NCBI RefSeq assembly: GCF_040054535.1
Contig: NC_090796.1
Span: forward strand, 12,489,501-12,553,500
Direction: 5' to 3'
Source of the DNA: Antennarius striatus
Taxonomy: Eukaryota; Chordata; Actinopteri; Lophiiformes; Antennariidae
DNA: 64,000 nucleotides
Shown here: piece after piece, positions 12,358 through 25,028 of the stretch
Layout: every line of letters begins with the position of its first letter
How positions within the stretch are numbered: the first letter of the stretch is position 1
Program-made: the position numbers and the translations under genes
Notes under the pieces: generated by a model
The model's input: only the letters and a program-made list of their open reading frames with translations
The model's database searches: none
Told to the model about the DNA's origin: nothing

Positions 12358-14856
12358 ATGAATGGGACCACGCATGGGATCTACGATTACGCTCCTCACG
12401 ACGGGTCCTTCATGTTCACCTCGGAATCTGTGGGAGAGGGACACCCGGGTGAGTAGAGGACTCCGTCTTCACGCAACATTTCACATTAAGAACGAGCGGC
12501 GGGGGTTATCATGTGTTTAAGGCTTTTATGTCTCAGTGAACACTGATGACTTTGAGGAATGTGCACTATCTGAGCTCCTGAGCGTCGAGGCCCCAAACGT
12601 TTTGAATGGTCACACAACACTGGTTTGTATGTGAATGTTTACGGAGTAAATCCTGGACTATACTGTACATAAATTATATTGGCCCACATTCATCATGCTT
12701 GATACTGAAAAGGGAACTTGCACTTCAGATGTTTATGATGGTTAAAATTGAGATCTAAATCTAACGCCACAGCTCAGCTGACAGGCCTAAATGATTTAAA
12801 AAGATTCAGGTTAAATTGTCTCTGAGAAACTGAGAAAATAACTTTGTCAAACTTAGAATTTGAATCATCTTTTCAGCCATGCACATATTAGAGATCCAGT
12901 TTAATGAGTTGTTCATTCGATGACGAGCCCTGTAGCATAACAGTAAACGCAACGTTTATTGTCATGATTATGAAAAATTAAACCTGCTTATTTGGGAAAC
13001 CCTTTCATCTGCATTGAAAATATTGACTTCATTTTACCTGATTAGCTGCACTATTCACAGTGACAGACATGTGTTTGTGTTTCACTACAATAGTGAGTGA
13101 ACGCATGTGTCAGAGTCCAGCTGGCATTCACTGTGTTAACATGTTGTTTTCCAGATAAGATATGTGACCAGATCAGTGATGCTGTACTGGATGCTCACCT
13201 GAGACAGGATCCTGATGCCAAAGTGGCTTGTGGTGAGTAACAACATGAATCCACCCATGATAACCATTTTCAAATTATTTTACATAACAGGAAGAATGTT
13301 TTACGCTGTATACATGTATAGTATGTCCTGTTTTACGGTATGTGCTGAAATAGAAACAGTGTGTAAGACCGGCATGGTGCTGCTTTGTGGTGAGATCACG
13401 TCCCGAGCCAACGTGGACTACCAGAAGGTGGTGAGAGATACCATCAAAAACATTGGTTATGACAACTCAGACAAAGGTGAGTTCTTCTGTTTCTCAGACA
13501 GCTGTTGTTACTTGAGATGAAAGTGAATCGTGCGTGCTGTCATCCATTACTCTGCCTGTCCAGGCTTTGATTATAAAACCTGTAACCTGCTGGTGGCTCT
13601 CGAGCAGCAGTCCCCTGACATTGCCCAGGGAGTTCATGTCGATCGTCCAGAGAGAGACATCGGAGCTGGAGATCAGGTTATATTGAATTAAAGTCAACCT
13701 GAAGCTACATGTGTACACAGTTATATTCCTGCTAGACTTTTACTGGTACTTTCTCTCTGACAGGGTCTGATGTTTGGATATGCCACGGACGAGACAGAAG
13801 AGTTGATGCCACTAACGGTCGTACTGGCCCACAAACTCAACGCCAAGATGGCTGAACTGAGGCGTGATGGGACCGTCTCCTGGCTCCGCCCGGATTCCAA
13901 AACACAGGTGGGATCTGATTAAAAACACCCAGAAGTACTTGTAATGGTTTTTTGTGAATCTAAAATTATTGTTGTTCCAGGTGACAGTTCATTACGCCCA
14001 GGAGAACGGAGCCATGATCCCCCAGAGGGTTCATACTGTGGTGATCTCAGTGCAGCACGATGACTCCGTGAGCTTGGAGGAGCAGAAGGAGGTCCTGATG
14101 GAGAAGGTCATCAAAGCCGTGGTCCCCTCGAGGTACCTGGACCAGGACACCATCTATCACCTGCAGCCCAGCGGACGCTTCGTGATCGGTGGCCCCCAGG
14201 TGAAGTTTTAAGGGTGTTTGGGTCACAAAGAGGTCAAAGGTCCAGCGACGTCTGATATCTCTCTCCCCCAGGGTGACGCTGGAGTGACGGGCAGGAAGAT
14301 CATCGTGGACACATATGGCGGCTGGGGGGCCCACGGGGGCGGAGCTTTCTCTGGAAAGGACTACACCAAGGTGGACCGCTCCGCCGCTTACGCCGCCCGC
14401 TGGGTGGCGAAGTCTCTGGTGGAGGCCAAACTGTGTCGGAGGGTCCTGGTGCAGGTGAGGAAACTCTAATTTAGTCCAACAGATCAAAGATACCCCATGT
14501 TATCTCACGTGTGTGTGTATGTGTGTGTGTGTTCAGGTGGCGTACGCGATTGGAGTGGCCCACCCCCTGTCCATCTCCCTGTTCACCTACGGCTCCTCCC
14601 AGAGGAGTGAGAAGGAGCTGCTGCAGATCATCAAGCACAATTTTGACCTTAGGCCTGGCGTCATCGTCAGGTTAGCGTTGAAACTGTAATGTGATATCAG
14701 GTTGGTTGTTATAAGCAGTACCACGCAAGGGATTTAAGTGTGTTGTTTTGTAGAGATCTGGACCTGAAGAGACCAATCTACCAGAAGACAGCCTGCTATG
14801 GACACTTTGGGAGGAAGGAGTTTCCCTGGGAGGTTCCGAAGAAACTCAACTTTTAG
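12358..14856 (+). CDS. mat1a: methionine adenosyltransferase, mat1a-like (S-adenosylmethionine synthetase), complete
   Basis: Makes S-adenosylmethionine from methionine and ATP in the cytosol. Nine coding exons: 12358-12448, 13155-13232, 13354-13476, 13564-13676, 13764-13907, 13981-14199, 14272-14454, 14537-14670, 14754-14856. They total 1,188 nt, giving 395 residues, the length of vertebrate MAT1A and MAT2A, with all junctions GT-AG and in phase. Visible motifs: GEGHPDKICDQ (residues 26-36, catalytic His/Asp), [15 protein letters not shown] and the C-terminal [16 protein letters not shown]. Type-1-like blocks include [18 protein letters not shown] and KTACYGHFG. However, residue 120 is Gly as in MAT2A, not the redox-sensitive Cys of mammalian MAT1A, and the usual ECMPL reads ELMPL. 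A fish 'mat2a-like' paralogue is the main alternative; the enzyme family is certain, the symbol less so. Introns 3-8 are only 72-87 nt. It is convergent with tmem150a. Confidence 0.93.
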
Positions 14857-15425
14857 TGTGGACCAGTGTATTTGCGTGTCATTTACAATGTCTTAGTACT
14901 TTGTGTTTAGCATGACATCAAGCCTTTACCTTGAATTCATGATTTTTATTTTTTTCCAAGGTCTACAATTCAGATCAAATTGTTATTTCCAAAGTTTAGT
15001 ATTTAAATTTGTATTTCATCATCACCTTGATCTCCACGGTGATAAAAGTGAGATGCAACAACACAAGACAGAGCACTTTTCCAGAAGTGGGATTTTTTGT
15101 ATTTTAGAAATAAATGCAAAAACTTGTGTTCTAATTTCTATTTTCCATTTTCTCCATCCTCATACCCAAGTTGTGTGTGAAAGTAAATATTGTTATTTCT
15201 ACAAATTTCCCGTATCCAGTGATCGACCTGGAAAAGATCAAAAGATCTTTATCCCAATTTTTGTCTTGAATTTCAGAGCTTTTGAAAGATCAATGCACAA
15301 GCCTGTAATATGAACATGGTATAACCATGCTATTAATATGAAGTTTTAAAGTGTATTATCAGTTAAGTTTCTAATGCTGTGAACTCACCTGCAAGGCTGA
15401 AATAAACTTTGTCATTTGGTGCCAT
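14857..15425 (+). other. 3' UTR of the methionine adenosyltransferase gene
   Basis: AT-rich sequence follows the TAG at 14,854-14,856. The first strong polyadenylation signal, AATAAA at 15,401-15,406, is followed by a T/G-rich segment. A second candidate lies at 15,862. About 350-400 bp separate this end from the presumed end of tmem150a on the other strand. Confidence 0.55.
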
Positions 15426-15799
15426 CTTATATTTCATCAGGACAAAAGAATGAGATCTAAAAGTTCAGTGGATCTCTCAAAAGAAATATAAGAATCATAA
15501 GAATTCTTCTAATTTTTTATAATAAGAAAGCCGTCTGTAGGCAGTGTGTTTGCAGCTCTTAAGATTGCACAAAGCCTTTATAATTATTTTCTGTTATGAT
15601 CGAAGGTCCAGAATTTTATCAAAAATTTCATGCACAAACGTCAAGTTTCCTTGAACACTGAAAAAAGACTTCAGCATGAGGGAAATACATTAAGTGTCCA
15701 TGTTCAGTAACAATCCATTACTCATGAAAACTAGATTTCTGGAAAAAAAATATTTTGACAAAAAGATGATACAAAACCATAAAATATAATCTGCTTCTC

Positions 15800-16447
15800 T
15801 TTTATTTTGGAATCATTCTGAATGCTTTACAAACTACTTTTTAGAAAAGTACAGTTGCATACAATAAAAGATAAATTGACAAAATCCCTGTTTACTATAT
15901 AGCTTGGTCCCATTAAAAAATTAAGAGCATCATCGCTGATGAGAACGACGACTTCAAGGTTTTTGGCAAACAGCTGAAGGGAAATGCAACAAAATATACA
16001 AAAATATGACAGATACTTGGATCATATTGTAATTAAGACGCTTCTCCAAGCATTATAACGCAAAATATTACACAACATAAGTAGGAAAACATTGAAACGT
16101 GTCCAAAACAAGGACAAAACATCAATTTAAGCTAAAGTTTGAACAATTAAACCACGTTACATGAGGAAAAACTATTGTTGGCACACAGTAAATTTCCATC
16201 TGTTGTCAAACCTTTTCTGGAAACCTTTACCTTCAAACTGAGGTAAAGAACATAAGCTGATTATGTAACAAAACTTCCTGAGTATGAAACAATACAAAGC
16301 TTAGTGTCTGAACGATTAAACATGTAAAATTAAACGCCGCTCTCTGCTGAGCGACATCTGAGCGCCTTTGAGCGCTCCATCTTCAACCTCCAGCTGAGAA
16401 TTCAGAGAGTAATTGTTTCATTAAGACAACTAAAACAAACAACGGGA

Positions 16448-16536
<89 letters not shown>

Positions 16537-16790
16537 CCCTCGACTGGCCTTTGTGTTCAGATAAGGCACATTCGATACAATATTGTGCCATTTTTTGTAG
16601 TGTTGGCTGCACTTTTGCAACGCAGGATGATGGTCAGTCGGTCTTTGGTTAATGCTGAGTGAGCGGCTTTGGCACCATGATTGTGTGCAAATAGTGAGCA
16701 TGAGGATATGCAGCAAGCAGCTTCCTGGTCCTAAGCACTTCAGTGTCTTCCATGCCGGCCCGTTGGGTCAGCAGGGATGCAGAGGCTCCG
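15800..16790 (-). other. probable 3' UTR of tmem150a, containing a long (GT)n tract
   Basis: Downstream of the tmem150a stop on the minus strand there is no competing gene. A minus-strand AATAAA (TTTATT on the plus strand) occurs at 15,801-15,806. The dinucleotide repeat at 16,452-16,532 would be transcribed as (CA)n inside this UTR. The 3' end is inferred. Confidence 0.4.
16452..16532. repeat. (GT)n microsatellite, about 40 units
   Basis: Uninterrupted GT dinucleotides, about 80 bp. Open frames reading Cys-Val or Thr-His repeats across it are artefacts. Confidence 0.97.
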
Positions 16791-19700
16791 TTACAGCATG
16801 GAAAAGCTCTCCGACTGGTGGTGGTTGGAGCCGCCCACCTCTGTCTTGGTTTCAGAGGTGGAGAAGCTCTGCGGCACCCCTCCTTTGGACAGGACCATGA
16901 TGGTGTCCCCGGACATGCCCCCGAACTCAAAGGCAAACGTCCCGTAGAAGAGCATGATGAGCATGCAGTAGACCCACTCGAAGATGGCAGAGGTGTGCTG
17001 CAGGGTGAAGCTCTCCTGAGCAAAGCAGGCTCCACCTGGTGATTGGGGGGGTTAAGGACGAACAACGGCTGCCAACAAGGCAAACACCGTGAAGTGAGGG
17101 CTCTGTGCCATCATTTCAAAGTGTTTTAAGATATTTTTTAAATAAACAATTAATAGAAAAATTCAGGAAAATTAATCCGTAATAAAAATTATCATTACTT
17201 GCAGTCCTGTACAACTATATGCGGATAAACTCAACTTACGCAAAGGGATGTGGAACTGCTTTTCACCAGCAGGGGGGGATGTAACACAACTCCAAGACAT
17301 CGTTTGACATTTTTTTCTTCCCTTGTCCCGCTTTAAGTTTTTGAGCTAATTTGCATCAAGAATATGTAAAAAAAAATAAAAATTGAAAGAATCCAAAATT
17401 CAAGGAAACCTTTAGAAAGACAACATGAGCATAAACGGACAGTTTGCATCGTGATGGTAGGATACTGATCACCAGGGCGATCAGCGCCAGCAGGGCCATC
17501 CCAACACGAAGGTGACCTACTCGGTACTCGTCCTGAGTCTTGGCCAGTCTGTAGGTCAAAGCCGACTGGAGACACACAAACAACATGCTGGAGGGGAAGG
17601 CCACCCCGGCACCGATGTAGTGGAGGACTTTGGCAAAATCCACCTGGGGGCAACAGATCAATAAACAAAACACTAAAAGTCTTGCAATGATAAAAGTAAT
17701 ATTTAAGTAAGTAGTTTAGAAAAAATCAAACCCTTCCTATCATACATAATCAACTGATTCTGATTTTTAATCTTTGTCTTTGCATATTGAAGGAACACAG
17801 ACGAGCTGATGCTGATCTCCTTCACAAACACTCCTGCTGCTAACTTGCTGGACACAACAAAGCAGATAAAGGCCCTCAAATGATAAATGAGTCCATTCAC
17901 CGTGATCTGTGTGACCAATATTATGAGACAAAGAAGTTCAGAGGAGAGGACAGGACGAGCTGCACCAGAGAAATACAGGACGAGTTGGGAAAATAGTCTG
18001 ATGATACCAATTTTAGAAAAAACTAAAATCATCCCCACTATCATCTCTTACACTGAAGAAGGGCACAGTTTGTTCTAAACAGCTCGTAGGCAATCCGTTG
18101 CTAAAATGTACTCATCCAGGTTCAGCGTCACAGATGGAGGAAATTATCATTTTATACTTTTAATTTTATAGATAGTTCCTGAGCAAAAGCATCAAACACA
18201 TTAGAATGAGTGATAATACATTGTGTGAGACTCAACAGCTGTTTACGCTGGGAAATTGCAGGGAAGACTCGCAGAGCAAACAAAAGTTTCATTGTTGACT
18301 CATGCGCGCTAGTTTCTTACAAAACCATAATTTGAAAACACAAAGTCCTAAAACAAACCAGATGTCCATTATAAATGCTATTTCCTGTATTTTACATTTG
18401 CATATAAACTGTAACTTGATATGAGGCAGTTTGTGTTTCTGTCTGCATGACATCCTGAGACATTAACACACGGATATGAGATGGACCGCGGGTGTTTAAG
18501 CGCTCTGCAGATGTTCCCCACTCGAGGACGCCCGTCGTGTTTACTCTGAGACAAACTCTGAGGATCATTATGTAAGATTCAGCACTGACAGGGATGTCAG
18601 GCCCTTCAGCCAATCAGAAGTAAGACCAGAAATGTCCTAAACGACCGCGGGGCCAATTGGATGGCAGAACGTGCCCCTGTGATATAATTAGTGGGGCCCG
18701 ATGGTGGAATCTGAGACGTTGGCTTCTCATGCTGCAAAGGCCCTTCAGCTATAACATGAACTTTTGACAACACACACACACACAGACACACACACACACA
18801 CGTGTACCTGAGTTTGAGCGCTTAAATCACAAAGCAGGATGGATGGTGCTTCACGCTTTGAGAGAAAAAAAAAAATCTCCCCCCAAAAACTCACAAATAC
18901 TCAAACTGTAGACAGATACAGTTAGAGGCTCGACGGCCGATATAGCAGAACAACCATCAGCCTGATATTTCTGTCACGAGTCGCTAGTGACCAAAACCAG
19001 AGTGAATGAGGAGTGGATGGAGTGAAAACTGAAACATGTGAGTGGGATCGTGAACATCTCAGCCTCTCTTCCGTTTCGGAACGAGGCAGCTGGTAAAAGC
19101 TGAACCCGGCAACTTCACCTGTCACCGTAACGCAGCAGATTACACGTATGCCGTACTTATGTAACGCTCTTTCCACCGCTGTACAAGTTTGGACACAGAA
19201 GGTACAAATTTAAAAACCACCTTTCTTGAAGAGAACACACGGGTGACACTTGGAGCTCCAGATTTGACCCGGCCATCCCCTGAGGCCGTGAAACTCTCGG
19301 CACCAGGGTGTGTGTGCAGGTGTGCACCTGTACTCTGAATGCTTCTGTACAGTGAAAGAGCATGCATGAGCATACTTGTGCCTCTGCTCATCTTCTACTG
19401 TACATCTGCAGTTAAACACTTCCAGATTCAAATCCGAACGCGTCGCTCATACTTTCTCGTGAAAACAAAACGAGCGCACCTCCTTAAAGTGAACTTCTCC
19501 GGAGTGCAGCGAGGACAGGAACACAGACGCCCGACGTGCAGCCTAAACGTCTTATTATTACCATAACACTACCGCAGAGATCTTCTGTTTGTTCTGCACA
19601 ACAGAACAGACGGAACATCAAAAGAGTTTGGATTTGGAAGGTCTACAAAGTGCTGAGAGACAGCAGGGGTGAAGCACATCCAGCGGAGGCCTTGCCTACA

Positions 19701-22700
19701 CGTGTGTGGTTAACCCTCCGCAGTGCGGTTAACTCTCTGAGGGTTCTTCATCTAGTGTGTCCAGTCAGTTTCAAAGCAGTTTTTCCCATTAGAGAGAATG
19801 ATCTGCAGTGCATTTACATTCATTTTGATTGTTATGGTAGATTTTAAAGAATCAACACTTTCAAACGCTCAGCAGCAGCAACACATTACCAGAGTGCACG
19901 AGTGTTGGATTGAAAACTGCAGGATGCTCTTAGCTCCCGAGTGGCCCGTCTCTTTTGTCACCTGGTTATGCCACGCAGAGGCCAAAGAGACACTTTTCTT
20001 TCAGTTGCCAAGGCGCTGACCCACAAATCACAAAAAGCCTCATGCAAGCAACCGAGGTCTAACGGCGTGTAAAGTCATTATGGAATAAAATACAAAAGAT
20101 TAAACTGAGACATGAAGAAATGCATTAGCCTCATAGTATTTCTAATTGGCAGATGAAAGTTTAAGAAATGCCCCTCTGACTTTCATGAAAATACAACTTG
20201 GTTTTTGATCCAAAGTCCTGCATTAGACTCTTGTTATCAATATCGATCATTCACAGGAGAAAGTGAGAGCAGAAATTCTGGCTTTTGAGAAACAAAAACA
20301 AATAACCTGCTGAAAGGAGAGCATGCTGAAATTAAAAGTCAACACATTTACATTGTTGTTGTTCTTGTCTCCTTTGCATCATTTGATAATCAACTCTTGA
20401 ACCAACAACTTTAACCTGATGCTTGTTACTTCTAGGTTCTAGGAGAGGGATTACCTGAAAGTTCCCCACCATGATGAGCCCAGCAGCGCAGATCCACGCA
20501 GTGGCGAGGCCGGCCGTGTTCAGCACACAATTCTGGTGCTTTTCTATCACGTGAGCGTAACGGAGCAGGGCAATCAGCATCACTGCAATGAACAGATGAC
20601 AAAGAAATGACAGAGGAAGAGAGGATGGTTCACATTGATGATGATGATGAAGATGATGAGGAGGATGTGTGACGAAGTGTCAAACAAGCAAGATCACAGC
20701 ATCGCATTTGAAACGTTCATCTGTGTCGTCGTTCATACCAGCAGTGAATACAACGGTGGGTTTTTTTAGTGATCGAGTGTACGAGGAGATGAGTCGTTGT
20801 TTTTGGGTTCTGGGATTGTGTGTGTGTTTCACAGGCTGCTGCACACACACACACACACACAGCTTCCTAACCTTCTCATCCTCACTCACGCCACACCTTC
20901 GAGCAAAACAATTTGCCTTACAAACACAAACCGAGCATTGTTCACGAGAGCACAAAAAGGGGAAGGCGTTTGATATCGGAGAAAATTCCAGAGTGTGGTC
21001 AAGCAAGCCACGGAGCCGAAGTGAGAAGTAAATGGACAGTAAATTATCAACCAACTGTTGAGATCATTGATTTACTATTTAAGTTATATTGTGACTGAAA
21101 TAGTCACAATATGCAAGGATTTTGTCATTAACCAAAGAATAATTTTCATCTAATGATGCTTTACGTGTTTTTAAAAATTTGTCTCATATCATGCTTCCTT
21201 TACTGTCTGACTGCTCTGTGTCTTGGTTAGGTGAAGTAAAGCAGAGCGGCAGGAACGCTCTGTGGGATTTTTACGTCCATGCTGGATGATCTACAGCCCA
21301 CCCTGAAGTAAAGACAGGTTAACAGGTTTCTTAAGTGTTCCCAAATTCCAGCAGCTTCTCCTGAAAACACCAGGTGTAGCCCGGAGATTCATCGTATGAA
21401 GAGTTAAAAACACGCAACTTCAGTCAGGACATGTCAAGATCTAATCATTTATTTCAACGTGCACATTCCAGCATGACAGAGTGTCTGACCAGAAACACCA
21501 TACTGTAACACAAAACTGACCGTACATTATAATAATTAAACAATAACAGATTGTTGTTCTGCAAGGAAACTAACTAGAATATATGAAACTATATCAGAAT
21601 GAAAAGAATCCATCCCGGTATCCTTTCTTGGAAGTGATTTTGGGGAACAGGGAGACTTTGCTGGAGTTACAACAGCTGAGAAAACAAGCCTTGAAGCTTA
21701 AAGTGCACAGAACCCGGTTCAGTCCAGTGAAGGTGGAAAAAAAAAAATAACAAGAAGTTTTCTGTTTTCATATTCCTTAAAGTACATCTGACTGAAAACT
21801 TCTGGAGCGATACTTACCCATGAAGGATCCTGTGCTGCATATGAGACTGAAAAAGCAGCTTTCGGGCGGGAGGGTTCCACATTTACTGCAATGAAAACAT
21901 AAAGCAGAGGCGTGCGGGTGGGGGTTAGTGCAGGCTGGCCTCCAAGCTCAGAGTCATCAAGTACAAGTTCAATCAAGGTCTTTCAGGCATCAAATCAGAT
22001 CCATGATGTCCTTCCCCCTGCCCCTCTCAGTTTGATCCACCGTTTTCCTTACTTGTTTGAACATTGCGACGCTCTGTAGGCAGAAATTCTCATAAAAAGT
22101 CATGAAAAAGTAGAGCAGCTCTTCCTCGCTCAAGCAAGACAGCTTTTTTTTTTTGGAAGGCTACCGAGAGCAGAGGTCATACTGGAAGATGCAGACGGAA
22201 TGACACCGAAGGCATCATCTATCAATCAATTGTGAGGTGAAAAAAATTGTTGTGTGTTTGCATTTCTTGTGGCAAAGGATCCGCAAGACACTACAAAAGC
22301 TCTTCCTCCTGTCGAGGCAAAGAGGTCGACCCCCCCCACACACACACACACAAACGCGAGCCTCCATCGGGCATGTGTGGACTCATCTGACAGCGAACGC
22401 ATCTGAAGACGGATAAGCTAGAGGAACCAAATCAACCTGACTTGTCTTGCCTTATCATGACTTATAATTTTGTCAGTCGGTTGAGTGTTTATGTTGAAAC
22501 TGCGCGGATGTTAAAGATGTGATTATTTAGCTCATTGAAGATCATAAAGAGATTAAAAAAATTCCACGTTTACATCACCAACCTAATGAGAGGGACGTCG
22601 TCCAGGGTACAGCACGGAACAGGACCCCTCTGCACCGGAAGCTGCGCCTCACATGACGCATTATAAAGCCTGAACAGACATGAACACATATACACGTTAG

Positions 22701-24804
22701 TCCTGAGGTAATGAAGTGAGAAAAAAAATCAGAGAAAGAATAAAAAGGTCAAAGGATATCAGCTGTACTCATCTCAAAATCTCTTTAACATCTTCAAACT
22801 TTTACTTTTGTCCCCTAAAAGCCAAATCAGCAGCACATAATAAACCAAAAGCAAAAAGACGGGTTAAAACTCTGTCAATGATTGAGTTCCGACGTGCAAA
22901 TTTGGAGCATAATTAGACAATATCTACGCAGGCAACAGTAGAAAATTAACCGAAAATATTTTGGAGCTGACGTGTCAGCCCTGACAGTTAAATGCTCTGA
23001 AGTGTGTCGCCATGGCTACAAAACTGAATGTAAATAGTTGGTTTTTTTAAACTTGAATTAATGACACAAATGCACCATTAGGAGACCTCATGAAAAGGTA
23101 ATCTACTGATGCAACTGTGTTATAATGGACTGAATGTTTGTGTTTTTTATACAGCGTGTGCAGCGTGTCTGAAATATTTACATTTCATTGGATATTGCTG
23201 CTCGAAGAAAAGTTCATCCAAACCATGGATGTAAAGGTCAGATTTGACTGCAGCGCCTGAGAAACACTAAAATCCTGGTGTGAAATGATCCCGGTCTTCT
23301 GAATCTTTTCTGGATTTGAGGTGCTGATACACATTTCGCAGGAGAGACTTCCACCGGCCGGGCCATTCATCCTTAACATTTAAAATTTTGCTGATATCTC
23401 CTAATAGCCAATGTTGTTTTTGGAGAATTTCTGATTCATAATGCTAAAATCTGCTGTTTATGCACTTTAACTTATTTATGCATTTCCTCTACCAGCTGAG
23501 AAGGTGGTCTCTTTCAACGCAACAGGCGCAACGTGGATTTAGAATCCGTGTTTGGTTTAAACATACCACAGAAGTCACACGATATCAGGGATTAATCCAT
23601 CTGCCGCCCTTGGCATACGTTCGGATTCCTCCCTCTCCCGTAAGAAACCTTTCTGTTTGCATTCTTTGCCTTTGGTGAAACTTCAGTTTACCATAACCCC
23701 AAATCTTCCTCCCTCCTCACATCTATATGCACTCTTTCTTTACACGCTCTCTCTCCCCTTGTGTCAACATTCACAGCACTTTATTTTCTTAATGTCCAAA
23801 GCTCAACTGCATCCCCACATTCCCTCTCCATCTCAAGCCTCACTATGCTAGAAATAAGACCACCAGCCGGGGGAAGAGGCCTAGACGATGTGTGTTGACC
23901 CAAGATTCTCATGCATAATAAATGCTTTTCTGGAATCAGTGCTTGATAGGCATGCCAGCTCCAGTTGGGATTTTGTCCTTACAGTTTCCCCAGTAGGCAT
24001 CTGTGAGTAATTATTCACAATTACTGGATTTTTGTGGCAAATTAGCAGGAGCAGAGAGGACCGCCACACTACGCTGGCGGTGTTTTCAGCCCCCAAAAAA
24101 ATCAGTTTTACTCCATCTTAAATTAATACATAACATTAGCTAATTGTTTTAGTGTAGACAAAAGGAATCACACTTGTGATTTTTTTTTCCAGAAATAGAA
24201 AAAATGTACACAACAGCTACTACCGATGACTGATGAGGAGTTTCCCTCCACGCAGATGCACACTGCGTCGTGAAGAAGCCGTTTGCAAATGAACAAAGAT
24301 GTTTTGTGTACTTATTTTCCAAGAGACGATAAGTATTAAGAAAAACTTTAATTTATAGCTACATTCATAGCTAAACTGCTAGAGGGAACCTCCACTATTT
24401 CCCAGACGAGTCAGTAGAGGGTGTGTGTATTGAATGCGGTGACTCAGTTTGACTGAGCAGTGAAGCACCCTGCGACATGTTTTTTTTGTCCGGATAATCA
24501 CAAAGCAGCTCTTTCCCACCTTTGTGAATGTTGGGTGCAACACTGACTTCAGTCTACCACGACATAATGTTCTCTCCCTTGAGGACTTCAGGTGGTCAGT
24601 GGGTTTTTAGAAGACTTTCACTGAAAACTGCTGCTGCTGACCACAAACATCATTTACATACAATAGAAGTCAAAACAATGAGCTGCAAGGAGATAAATCG
24701 CTCTGTGAGGCGGGGTCTAAATGCAACGTACTGCGTGAATTCATCGCTATGAGTGACAACTTTCACATCACATAAGTAATGTTGACAACTATGATAAAAA
24801 ATAT

Positions 24805-24871
<67 letters not shown>

Positions 24872-24997
24872 CAGTTATGCACAGGACACACATGCTCGTT
24901 GTACAGGGCCATTGCATATCTGTTAAAAGACAGGAGAGAAGAATCTGTGGTTAAAGAAGTGAAGAAAAAGAAAAGATATGATTTTGTTTCCAGTAAA

Positions 24998-25028
<31 letters not shown>

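Noticed and set aside
14047..14487. 146-codon minus-strand open frame
   Set aside because: Antisense shadow of methionine adenosyltransferase exons 6 and 7.
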